Shown here: positions 49,431-57,755 of the stretch, piece by piece
Position numbering within the stretch: position 1 is the stretch's first letter
Layout: every line of letters starts with the position of its first letter
Source: Opisthorchis felineus
Lineage: Eukaryota; Platyhelminthes; Trematoda; Opisthorchiida; Opisthorchiidae
DNA length: 64,000 bases
Reading direction: 5' to 3'
NCBI GenBank assembly: GCA_004794785.1
Contig: SJOL01003794.1
Span: forward strand, 76,102 to 140,101
The notes under the pieces: model-generated
The model's database searches: none
The model's input: the letters and a program-made list of their open reading frames with translations, nothing else
What the model was told of the DNA's origin: nothing
Made by a program: the position numbers and the translations under genes

Positions 49431-50822
49431 ATGTATGTACTTTTCAAGTTCTTGGGTGACGGACAATTTGGGATTGGATGTGAAGAGTGGTTTCTTGATG
49501 AAAGAACCATTTGTTGGCGCACTTTTGATGACTACGACGCACTGGAATGCGCCCTAATAAACAAAGAGGGCACGCTGTCAAACAGCATCAAGCGCTCTGC
49601 TGTAGTCATCAAGAAGTTTGGTACGCTTCACCCAAAAAATCTAATTGAGCCTTACCACGTCTTCAGGTGCTTACTCCGAGGCAGTCAGGTTCCGTGCAGT
49701 GCTAAACTCCAGCGACGGCACTTCAGACACGGAGCCACAGACCTTCTTTCGGCTGCATTATGGTGTCCGTGAGAGGAAATTTTTGGTAATCACCGGTCCA
49801 CTTTTTAGAAAACGCAATCCGAAGTACTCGTCACCGGGTGAAGGGGTTGAGGAACACCGACTCTGGAGACCTTCGAAAAAGTTCACTTACTCGACCCCTC
49901 CGCGGATCTTATCCTCACCTGTTGAGTAAGCGCGGCCATAATTTTAGTTTCTTATGTATTTTAAATGTAGTTCGACTTAGGGCCATCGGTCATCTGCTAT
50001 ATCGCCACCACCTCTGAGGACCATTGAACACACCAATGACTCCGATGAGGAAAAAAGCGATTCCGATAGGTCACGTGTGCCTGACTACCCAAAGAAAAAA
50101 AGGACGCGCATGCTGGCTGCGTTTCGAGGTAAACTTCCATCATTTTCATCCATTCATATCTAGATGAAATACGTAACGAGTGTGTGGAGGCAGAGGCCTT
50201 CCGAAGTTAGTTGATGTCACTCTTGCTTATTCGAATATTAGAAGAAACCTCTGATCGCTTGGAAAAGCTCGATGTGTGCCCGAGATATTTAGGGCAACGC
50301 CTTAGTTCTGGTGCATCCACGCAACAAATGCGGAAGGGCAATCTTGAAGAGATTAAGAGAATGACCAACATGGAGGATTTGGATGCCTTCCTGGTCAGAT
50401 TGTTGGACGCGGAATTTCGCGAACAGTCAGTGAGTACTTTTACCCTGGTCCACACTTTTTTAATAAAGATCCTTTCTCTTTAAACACTGGTCTGCTCTGA
50501 CCCCCGTCTGTCAGTCAGTAACATGCTGCGTGCTCTGTTTGCTCCGGAGTTCGCAGAGCAACTGACATGGTTAAAGGGAGAAGACAAAAGACCTATATCA
50601 GGCACACAGTTACTAAGGCTCATAAAGGGTGAGGTAACTGTTTTACATTGACACGTCACTTTAGATGCAGTCTACTCTGTTGCCACACACTCGAGTGTCG
50701 CAGTGGATTTCCTTGAGAAATCCATCCAGGCCTGGTTCAATGGAGCCTTTGATCGAATCCCTGGAAACCCGAAACTGCAACGCGAGAGGGCCGCCTTGCG
50801 GCGCATCGAAGATAATCAATGA
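49431..50822 (+). CDS. CACTA second gene, DUF4806-like domain protein
   Basis: Seven exons join in a single frame of 365 codons plus stop with short GT-AG introns: 49431-49620, 49667-49920, 49981-50128, 50164-50205, 50242-50433, 50515-50628 and 50665-50822 (1098 nt). N-terminus 'MYVLFKFLGDGQFGIGCEEW' is followed by 'GAYSEAVRFRAVLNSSDGTS', resembling the N-terminal part of DUF4806 proteins. An acidic Ser/Asp stretch and a nuclear-localisation-like PKKKRTRM sit in exon 3. The C-terminal 'MEDLDAFLVRLLDAEFREQS' through 'LTWLKGEDKRPISGTQLL' and 'AIQAWFNGAF'-type end (here SIQAWFNGAFDRIPG) fits DUF4806. Such proteins commonly accompany Tnp2-like transposases in animals; a DNA-binding accessory role is inference. 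It lies 294 bases downstream of the transposase stop on the same strand. The intron 2 donor (GTTGAG) is weak, so exon 2's end is the least certain junction. Confidence 0.78.
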
Positions 50823-51033
50823 TGAATGTACATTATTTTTAATACATTTATATTTTTGCACTTACCTTGTTATCCCTTGACCATGCAGCGTGTTTTTGTA
50901 AGCATGCCGCGGTTGGTAATTAGCTACGGCGTCCAGTTATAATACGCATGTGATGAGGTTATGTGGTCAGATCGAATACTCTGGGAAGCAGTCATTTAGC
51001 CGGCGAATATGCCTCAACAAATCTATGGCTGCA

Positions 51034-51293
51034 ACCGTTAGCTTCGTCCGGCTCCAAGGGATTTTGAAAAATTTTTGAAAAAAACAAGAAAAAGTTAGGC
51101 GGAATTTTTTCGGGTTGCCACCTTTGGCCAGCCTCAGCCACCGGTGGCAAGCGTGACGAGCCACCCCTATTTGCCGCCCTTGGCCACCGGTGGCCACTGG
51201 TGGCCCCACCGGTGGTACCACCGGTTGTTGAGGTTGTTGTTTTTATTTTCAAAAAATTTTCAAAACCCCTTGGAGCCGGACGAAGCTAACGGT
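51034..51293. mobile_element. Foldback/MITE-like element with ~50 bp inverted termini
   Basis: The left arm (51034-51085: ACCGTTAGCTTCGTCCGGCT, then CCAAGGGATTTTGAAAAATT...) is the reverse complement of the right arm (51241-51293: ...AATTTTCAAAACCCCTTGG, then AGCCGGACGAAGCTAACGGT) with only a few differences. The 150-bp centre is GC-rich and contains repeated palindromes (CCACCGGTGG at 51140-51149, GGCCACCGGTGGCC at about 51182-51195, CCACCGGTGG at 51208-51217). There is no coding potential. Length and structure fit a non-autonomous DNA element. The right arm's last bases GGT merge with the first bases of the hammerhead repeat array, so the exact boundary and any target duplication are hidden. 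Confidence 0.78.
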
Positions 51294-51526
51294 CGTGGGC
51301 TGTCGAAGAGTTTTCAGCAACCTTGTGAGTAGTTTCCTTCATGAAAATATACTGCGATATCTCGAATATCGTTCCAACTGAAACATGAGGCGGCCTGTGT
51401 GCAGCACATTCAGTTGAAGAACATCATAAACGAGAGACTCACTTGAGTCTCCCGTGAAAACCAAATTGATTTGCAAATGAGTGTATTTGTCGAAATCAGT
51501 CCAATTTGGGTTCAAGTAGAACATAA

Positions 51527-51615
51527 GGTTGACGGAAACTCGGGGACTGCGCCTACCTGATGAGCCCCAAGAAGGGCGAAACCGGTCGTGGGCTGTCGAA
51601 GAGTTTTCAGCAACC
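51527..51615 (+). ncRNA. Type I hammerhead self-cleaving ribozyme, unit 1
   Basis: Core CTGATGAG (51557-51564), stem II GCCC-CAAGAA-GGGC and GAAAC (51578-51582) match the invariant hammerhead residues. Proximal stem I pairs GCCTAC (51551-51556) with GTGGGC (51588-51593). An internal loop follows, then distal stem I pairs GGAAACTC with GAGTTTTC (8 bp) and GGTTG (51527-51531) with CAACC (51611-51615). The cleavage triplet GTC puts scission between 51587 and 51588. Stem III is only ACCGGT, which is self-complementary, so efficient folding probably needs two copies pairing as a dimeric hammerhead, as known for newt satellite ribozymes. Folding was done by hand. Confidence 0.85.
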
Positions 51616-51819
51616 TTGTGAGTAGTTTCCTTCATGAAAATATACTGCGATATCTCGAATATCGTACCAACTGAAACATGAGGCGGCCTGTGTGCAGCAC
51701 ATTCAGTTGAAGAACATCATAAACGAGAGACTCACTTGAGTCTCCCGTGAAAACCAAATTGATTTGCAAATGAGTGTATTTGTCGAGATCAGTCCAATTT
51801 GGGTTCAAGTAGAACATAA

Positions 51820-51908
51820 GGTTGACGGAAACTCGGGGACTCCGCCTACCTGATGAGCCCCAAGAAGGGCGAAACCGGTCGTGGGCTGTCGAAGAGTTTT
51901 CAGCAACC
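51820..51908 (+). ncRNA. Type I hammerhead self-cleaving ribozyme, unit 2
   Basis: Identical core to unit 1 at exactly +293: CTGATGAG (51850-51857), GCCC/GGGC stem II, GAAAC, ACCGGT stem III and cleavage predicted between 51880 and 51881. Stem I pairs GCCTAC with GTGGGC; the distal stem is GGTTG/CAACC with GGAAACTC/GAGTTTTC. One base differs in the internal loop (GACTCC in place of GACTGC). A transcript across both units would release a 293-nt monomer. Confidence 0.85.
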
Positions 51909-52009
51909 TTGTGAGTAGTTTCCTTCATAAGGTTGCATTTGTTAAGAAAATCGCACGGAGCCTTCCATGATCCTCTCATAGTTCACGAAATTTTAAAATC
52001 GAAATGTTG

Positions 52010-54195
52010 TGGTAACAGGGATATTCGGACCGCACCACTGGAGTGTAAACTCTGCCCTTGACAGACAAACTGACGTCACATCGGCGCCATAGGTGTCGGA
52101 GGTTGGCAAAAGCTGTCCTGGCCTTTCCGATTCGAGAAATAATCTCATCCCCAGCCAGTCCACCGAAACGTATACAGCTGCCCGGGTAAAAAAATCTACC
52201 ATGGCGATTGGCTCGCATGCAAGCATGAGTTGTGTGTCTGATCGCACCCAGTCTTGTAGCAGCACTTTACACTTTGCAGGTGTGAAGCGCGTGCCAAACC
52301 AGGTGGCAGAGTTATTTAGGCTATTTAAAATCGTCTGCACTTATGAAGGGTCTGAACCAAGGAAAGTAATATCGTCCGCATACTCAATGTATGTGAGGGA
52401 ACGTCCCGGGTCATTTTGGCTCCCGAGGTTCGAGAGGCAGGCAGAGTAATTCCAAGCAGCATATCAATAACAAAGTTGAAGAGGAAAGATGAGAGAATAC
52501 AACCTTGTCTTACACCACTGGACGTGGTGAATTCAGGCGAAAGCTTCCCGTATACTCGTACGCGCCCACTGGAGTTCGCATACAGTGCTCCCATAAGGGA
52601 TAGAAACTTGGAAGGGACACCTTTGATCGCCAGACACTGCCAAAGTTTCTGACGATCGACAGAATCGAAAGCAGCTATCAAATCAAGAAAAATGACCAAC
52701 GTGGGACGTCTGAAGGAGTGACGCTTTTCAAGAATTTGTCTCAAGGCAACGATATGGTCGATGCATCCTCGACCACGTCGAAACCCGGCTTGATTCTCAG
52801 GAATCTATGTATGCCGATGATCCATCAACCAGCGCAAAATAATGCCAGAGAGCACCTTGGATGCAACAGACACCAGGCTGATACCACGATGGTTTTCACA
52901 TGACGTTCTTGCGCCCTTTTTGAAAACTGAGATGACTGTCCAGGAGCTCCATTCGGATGGCATTCTGTTTTCGTTCCAAATCTTCTGCAGTATGGTCGTC
53001 AGACTGTTCACCAGGGCATCGCCACCTTCTTTGAAGAGCGCAGGGTGCAGACTATTCGGGCCAGGTGCCTTGTCGCACTTCAGCATTGATATCTCACGCT
53101 GGATTTCGGTTGCTGATGCTGGGTTGGTGTCAATGTTCCATTCGGGCCCGCTTGGTTCTTCCAGCGGTTGTGTTGGAGGAGACCAGGTGAACTGTTCTTT
53201 GAAGTGCTCAGCCCATCGCTCAAGACGGCGATTGAGGGAGTGAATCGCTGTTCCGTCCTTTTCGCATATTGTCTCACTGACACCTGCCTTCTTTTGACCG
53301 GTTGATCGAATCAGTTGGAACAGGGCGCGGCTGTTGCCTGCAGCGAAAGCCTTCTCCATCTCCTGGGCCTTTGAAATCCACCAGCGTTCTCTGTCATTCA
53401 TAAAGCTCCTGATTATCCGGTGTTTGAGGGATCTGCGTGCGCCATCACAGTCGCTAGTTGCTGGTATGGTCTTTCTGACGGCAATAAGATCTGCTGATCT
53501 GGATGATATCCAGTGTTCATTGAGTCGAGTCAGATGGGCTGGACAAATAGTTCTGAAAGCTGAGAGCATTGCGTCCTTGCAATCAGTCGTGACAGATCTT
53601 GATAAAACTCGTCCTTCTCATTCTCATAACTGCAATCTTTTGGGGCGTATGCTGATACGACAAACAAACACCGTTTACCGCATCGGCCTGCGTTAATCTT
53701 AATTGAGCCAGACAACCACAGAGCGCAAAGTCGACTGTTTACTTGGATCCAGTCCAGTGGGACGCTTTCAGCCTTGGGGCTGAGTGCAACTCCCACACCG
53801 TAGATACCACGAGCCATTGCGTCAGGATCACCGGATGGCCGAAGAGTGAAACGTGGAACATCTGGGCTGATCCTAAGCGGCTTGAGGAGCACGACCGAAG
53901 TGGGGTCTTGTATGTGTGTTCCGGAGACACAACACACATCGATAGAGAGCTTAAGTAAGGTTTCAGCAAGGGATGCCTGTTGCCCAATTTGACATAGAGT
54001 ACGGGCATTAAAGGCTGCAACGTGGATCAGATCTTTTGAGGTTAGTAAATGATTATTTTGGTTTATTTTTCTGGGCGAAGGTTTAGACACGCAATAGTGG
54101 CTAGGGGGTTGGCAGATGGCTTGATTGCACTGCACTGCGCGATGGGTGGGGAGTGTGGGAGAAGACCGGTGAGCGAAGAGCTGCAAAAGCAAATG
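52010..54195 (-). mobile_element. RTE-type LINE, largest copy (endonuclease + RT)
   Basis: Read on -. The AP-endonuclease N-terminus is 'VAAFNARTLCQIGQQASLAE' and 'IDVCCVSGTHIQD' (the catalytic Glu of 'SETRIQD' is Gly here), then 'DPDAMARGIYGVGVALS' and 'RCLFVVSAYAPKDCS'. Around 53550 the frame changes and the C-terminal half of the endonuclease is missing. The linker reads 'ALFQLIRSTGQKKAGVSETI' and 'LERWAEHFKEQFTWSPPTQP'; the RT entry is 'LKCDKAPGPNSLHPALFKEG'. Motif A is 'VIFLDLIAAFDSVDRQKLW', motif B 'SSGVRQGCILSSFLFNFVID' and motif C 'YIEYADDITFLGS' (YADD at 52371-52382). Then come 'FGTRFTPAKCKVLLQDWVR' and 'FANLRHLWRRCDVSLSVKGR'. RT catalytic residues are intact, but frameshifts and the endonuclease deletion make it non-autonomous. 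The 3' end is cut near 52010, next to the hammerhead array. Confidence 0.9.
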
Positions 54196-54227
54196 ATACT
54201 TCCCGGCCGCCCAGGCCGAGGAAGGGA

Positions 54228-54430
54228 GTTTAGTTGAGGTACCCCACCTTGAGCCTTTGACTCAAACGTTTGACCCACAAGGCAGTGGGAGGATGTAGGG
54301 TTTAGTTTGGGGACCCTGCCCTTAGCCTCTGATTTAAGAGTCTGAACCGCGAGACAGCGATTGTTAGGGTTTTCTTGGGGACCCTTCCCGGAGCCAATGA
54401 CTCAATAATCTGACCTACTTGGGGACCGGC
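54228..54430 (-). repeat. ~70 bp tandem repeats in the probable RTE 5' UTR
   Basis: Three imperfect units start at 54228 ('GTTTAGTTGAGGTACCCC'), 54300 ('GTTTAGTTTGGGGACCCT') and 54368 ('GTTTTCTTGGGGACCCTT'). Each is followed by a 'GAGCC..TGACTCAA' / 'TAGCCTCTGATTTAAGAG' segment and 'TGACC/TGAACC'. They lie just upstream of the RTE endonuclease ORF (transcribed leftward), so they would be 5' UTR repeats. Repeated promoter units are known in several LINEs; a promoter role is inference. Confidence 0.6.
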
Positions 54431-54905
54431 CTGGCCCGAGGGCGCAGGGAGTAAGGCATCATTGTCTCACTCCTAGTGCAGCTGCGCACAGTGGGTGCCT
54501 TTTGAGCGGCACCGGACTCTTTGGTTTTAAAAGTATTTCGACCGTATTGAATAATGCGCCGGCGATGACGGTCAACCGTTGGGCGATCGGAGTGTGCGGT
54601 TTTTGGGGCCGACCTTTTCTAACCTGTTCTTCCTCAGGGGAAGGCAGCATCGCTGCTTCTATGAATATGGACATCCTGGTCGCCTGGGGGATACGCCTTA
54701 CTGCCTTCACACTCATATCGCAGAGGACAATACGACTTTACCTCCAGACCGCCTCGTAATACGATTACTCGCAGTACGGGGGCTCGCTGTTCTTCGTCGG
54801 GCTGCTCCCCGTTGGCCTTCCTGGCATGGTTGAACCTTTAGGGACTGAGTTCCAGCTTGTGTAGCCTGCAGGACCATTGCATCACAGAAGCCCGACCACC
54901 ACGAC
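54431..54905 (-). other. Probable RTE 5' region, unassigned 85-codon frame
   Basis: GC-rich sequence upstream (in the - direction) of the 5' UTR repeats. An 85-codon - frame (54716-54459) contains '[20 protein letters not shown]' and a Leu/Pro-rich tail. I do not recognise it. It could be an ORF1-like or leader segment of the RTE copy, but nothing proves that. Confidence 0.3.
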
Positions 54906-55034
54906 AAGGTGACAGCTTTGGGTCGGGACATCTTCAGGCATTCAGGAACCGTTGTCGCACAACCAGAGCTCGTGTCGGCTGGTGCTGCCGAACCCGCAAG
55001 GAGACAGTTAGGAAACGAGTCTTCAGTTGTGCAA

Positions 55035-55335
55035 CGGGGACGTCAATCGAAGAATGTGTCCATGGTTAGGCCATGTATTGCGCATGCCGAACCATCGTTT
55101 TCCGAAGCGTGCCGTTTTCCATGCCCAATTCAGAGCGGTGGAAGAGAGAGGTGGTCGACCTTTGACCTGGCAGAGGGCATGAAAGAGATTACAAAAGGTC
55201 CGGGTACTGTCGGTGTGACTCGCCTTCCAGGATTGGGTGTGCGTGATCCTCCCTGTGCATGGTTGGAGACGCTGCAGGATTTGGCTTCTGATCGATGTCA
55301 GTGACGTTCCTGTTGTCAGTTTCTGTCCAGAGGGT
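55035..55335 (+). pseudogene. RTE-type LINE 3' end
   Basis: The + frame reads 'SMVRPCIAHAEPSFSEACRF' (equivalent to 'LGHVLRMPEHRLPRRA'), 'RERWSTFDLAEGMKEITKGP' ('GGQTMTWRRGMKE..KGL'), and 'VGVTRLPGLGVRDPPCAWLE' leading to 'TLQDLASDRCQ' ('LPGWGPRD...WLETLADMAQNRSQWRSC'). The stop at about 55302 coincides with the family's usual C-terminus. It lies on the strand opposite to the big RTE copy. Confidence 0.75.
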
Positions 55336-55437
55336 TTCAATGAGTATCTGGAGTTGTAGGCACCTCAGAATGATTGTGGTAGGCTAGCACCATGTCCCTT
55401 CTCTACCCACTTTTATCCTCTTCTTCACAAACAAATT

Positions 55438-55690
55438 ACGGTTGTACTGCAACGAAGCACCACCGCTTGAACACTGATGTAATGCTGTCGATGATGATTA
55501 GGCTTTGTTCAAATAAATTAACATGGTTGTACGACATTGAAGCACCAGTGTTCTACACTGATGTTGCTCTCAGTAATACTGATAATGATAATAATGATAA
55601 TAATAACGGCACCGAAAATCATCTTTATGGTTATTCGGCAGTGAAGCATCATTGTAAAGTATGGTGTTGTTCTCTGTGATAATGTGGCGC
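55438..55690 (+). repeat. Degenerate tandem units with GAT/AAT tract after the RTE 3' end
   Basis: Three related units begin at 55439 ('ACGGTTGTACTGCAACGAAG'), 55524 ('ATGGTTGTACGACATTGAAG') and 55627 ('TATGGTTATTCGGCAGTGAAG' without its first base). They are 85-105 bases apart, each continuing 'CACCA/CATCATTG'. The second unit contains a degenerate (GATAAT)n tract (55575-55607). Probably tail-derived tandem sequence of the RTE 3' end. Confidence 0.5.
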
Positions 55691-55699
55691 CAATATGTA

Positions 55700-57700
55700 T
55701 CACCCGTTTATCTTGATGATGGTGATGATGAAGTGATTCTGAGTACGTCTTCTCGGCGTCTTTTTTCTTTTTTTGAGTATTTTTTGTCAGGTTGCCTGAC
55801 TTCAGGGTTCATCCTCCGCTGTTATTTATCAATATGATATAACAAACAAATCACAAGTGATTGGTGAATTCACTAAAGTCTGCGTTGTACCTTTTTCGTT
55901 TTAGCTCTTCAGAACGAGTGTGACCCACTGTTCTGCCTCATACACCGGATATATTCAGTAAATCCATTCTGATGTCAGAAAGGTGCGTGTCACATCCACG
56001 TGTCATGTTACGTTTGCCAAACGTTCGTAACGGAATTTCACCAATCGGTCTATGTTCTGCAGCGCTGTCCCCTATTCTGGCCACTCAGGTGCCACTAAAG
56101 TCATCCATATCAATGGACAACCTCATCTGGGATATCAAAATTTGACGTATGATGTCTGTGAGAATCCGATGTGTGGTTTCGCCTATCCGGTTATCAGATT
56201 TTCTCCAAGCATCCACCAGAGGCTGCTCGTTTAGGAGGCTTTTCGACACCCTAAGGAATGTCTGTAAACCTAGACACCTTGAGATCTGCTAAGTGTAGCT
56301 GTTTAGCTCGGGAAACGGCGTTAGGTTGAACAACTGTTGACATGAATACTGGATGCCAGGCCAGTCACAACTCGTTTATTTTGACGGGGTACAGCTCTGT
56401 CTTCCTCGCTACCACCCACTTGATATTGAGTATTGTTGCCCGGCCTTTACTGTTCACTGTATGCGAGACTGTCCTAGTTTGATTCCATCCGGACTTTTTT
56501 TTTATCGCATCTGTTTAGACCTTTCGCCTCCTTTATTCGGTCGGGTTACATTGCAGCTATGTAATAAAGGATGCTACAACTAAGCAATTTGAGTTTGCTT
56601 TCGTTGGGGTCATAGTCTAGACGGTTCTCCTGTCTTGTTCCATTTATCTAGAGTTGAAAAGCTTCCCCCTTGACATTTTAACGTTTATAGCCCGTTCTGA
56701 CCCTCCCATTTTAACCCTTCGTAACTTGTGTCCCTGGGAAGATTGCCTTTATGTTCGCTGTAGCTCTGAGTCATGACACCCCTAAGTTGTGTCTATCGCT
56801 CAGGCAGCGCGCATCTGAAAAGACAAATAGCCTTGATGGATGAGATAAATAACGTGGTGATTCAAAATGAAAGCTAGGCCAACAAATGAGAAGCAATGAT
56901 AAACAATGAAAAAGTGGTGCTATTAGAAACAGTCAAAATAGAAATGTTCGTTTGAAGACAGCTTTCCTAACATCATTTAGAGCTTGCTGTTACTTCAAAT
57001 ATGTTCAAAATCTTCATAAGTCCTTCTCTGGACTATTGCTGTCATGTTTAGCGTGGGGCCCGACCCTCTTGCCTTTCCCTAATTGATTTTACGCCTAACC
57101 GCAATACGCCCTGTGATTAATAGCTTGCAAAAACTCACCGTTGTTATTGGCTTCTCTTGCTTTGTTCTACTACCACTATTGCTTCTCCGTAGTCCACTTT
57201 TGTCCACTAGCATAAAAAACCAACGTGGTCTGGGGTATCTCGATCGTATATTGACTTCCCAGTAAGTTTCCACAAAAAATGTCAGTAAGCGTCTTCAACA
57301 TCATGTGGTTGTTGCTAACTGTTGTACTTGCATCGAGACTGTTCAGAATGTTTGGATAAGGAAATTTGGAAAGAACTCTTAGTTGTCTACGAAGTTGTAT
57401 ACAAGATATGGAAGAAACCCCCTAATTTTACTCTAACTTCCGTGGGATCAAACTCAACCGCGTCGTCTTATGTTTGCTCGTTGCTAAGCACATCTTGGCC
57501 ATATCTGCCGGGCAGTCAGTGTGACTGCCTGGCTGACTGAAGCCTTATCTGGATCCCGCCATCGTACCCGGGTGATACTAAGTAAACATTGTCGTAGGAC
57601 CTAAGGCTGCTGACCAACCGTTCGCTTTCTGTGAATCGAGTGAGGACACCTGGCCTCCTTTGTTTGACTGCGAGTAGTTCGACGTGCTGTCGATTTACCT
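55700..57700. other. No gene recognised upstream of the RGG gene
   Basis: Moderate-GC sequence with only short frames. A strong splice-donor-like GTAAGT lies at 57263-57268 after a 60-codon hydrophobic frame, but I cannot link it in phase to the RGG exons. The first exon(s) and promoter of the RGG gene should lie here or further left. Confidence 0.4.
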
Positions 57701-57755
57701 GTGCTTCTTTTTTATTAGCTCGCTGCTTGTTTTTCCTTCCTCTGGATCACTGCAG

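Larger units (their letters stand above)
46062..51030 (+). mobile_element. CACTA/EnSpm-type DNA transposon, coding part intact
   Basis: The unit comprises a CGGTTA-rich subterminal region (46.06-46.88 kb), a Tnp2-like transposase gene (47.26-49.14 kb) and a second multi-exon gene with a DUF4806-like domain (49.43-50.82 kb), both on +. Two codirectional genes plus short repeated subterminal motifs is the layout of animal CACTA elements such as the SmTRC1 group known from schistosomes. A candidate left terminus is CACAAGTCGG at 46062. A second CAC candidate (CACTGG) is at 46901. I find no matching inverted terminus to the right, where the foldback and hammerhead repeats begin, so the right end is probably truncated or displaced. 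Exact ends are uncertain. Confidence 0.7.
51291..51930 (+). repeat. Tandem array of 293-bp hammerhead-ribozyme units
   Basis: 'GGTCGTGGGCTGTCGAAGAG' recurs at 51291, 51584 and 51877, a period of 293 bases. The array thus holds two complete units and a terminal partial unit ending near 51928 ('TTTCCTTCAT'). The two full units are nearly identical (only scattered substitutions, e.g. at 51366/51659 and 51549/51842), implying recent amplification. Each unit contains one complete hammerhead. The layout recalls the Smalpha satellite of schistosomes and animal retrozymes, which are known from literature to be ~300-nt hammerhead repeats. The array start coincides with the cleavage site region rather than with a full ribozyme. 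Confidence 0.88.

Noticed and set aside
54361..54372. Telomere-like TTAGGGTTTT
   Set aside because: A single occurrence in a 70-bp tandem unit, with no repeat of the hexamer.
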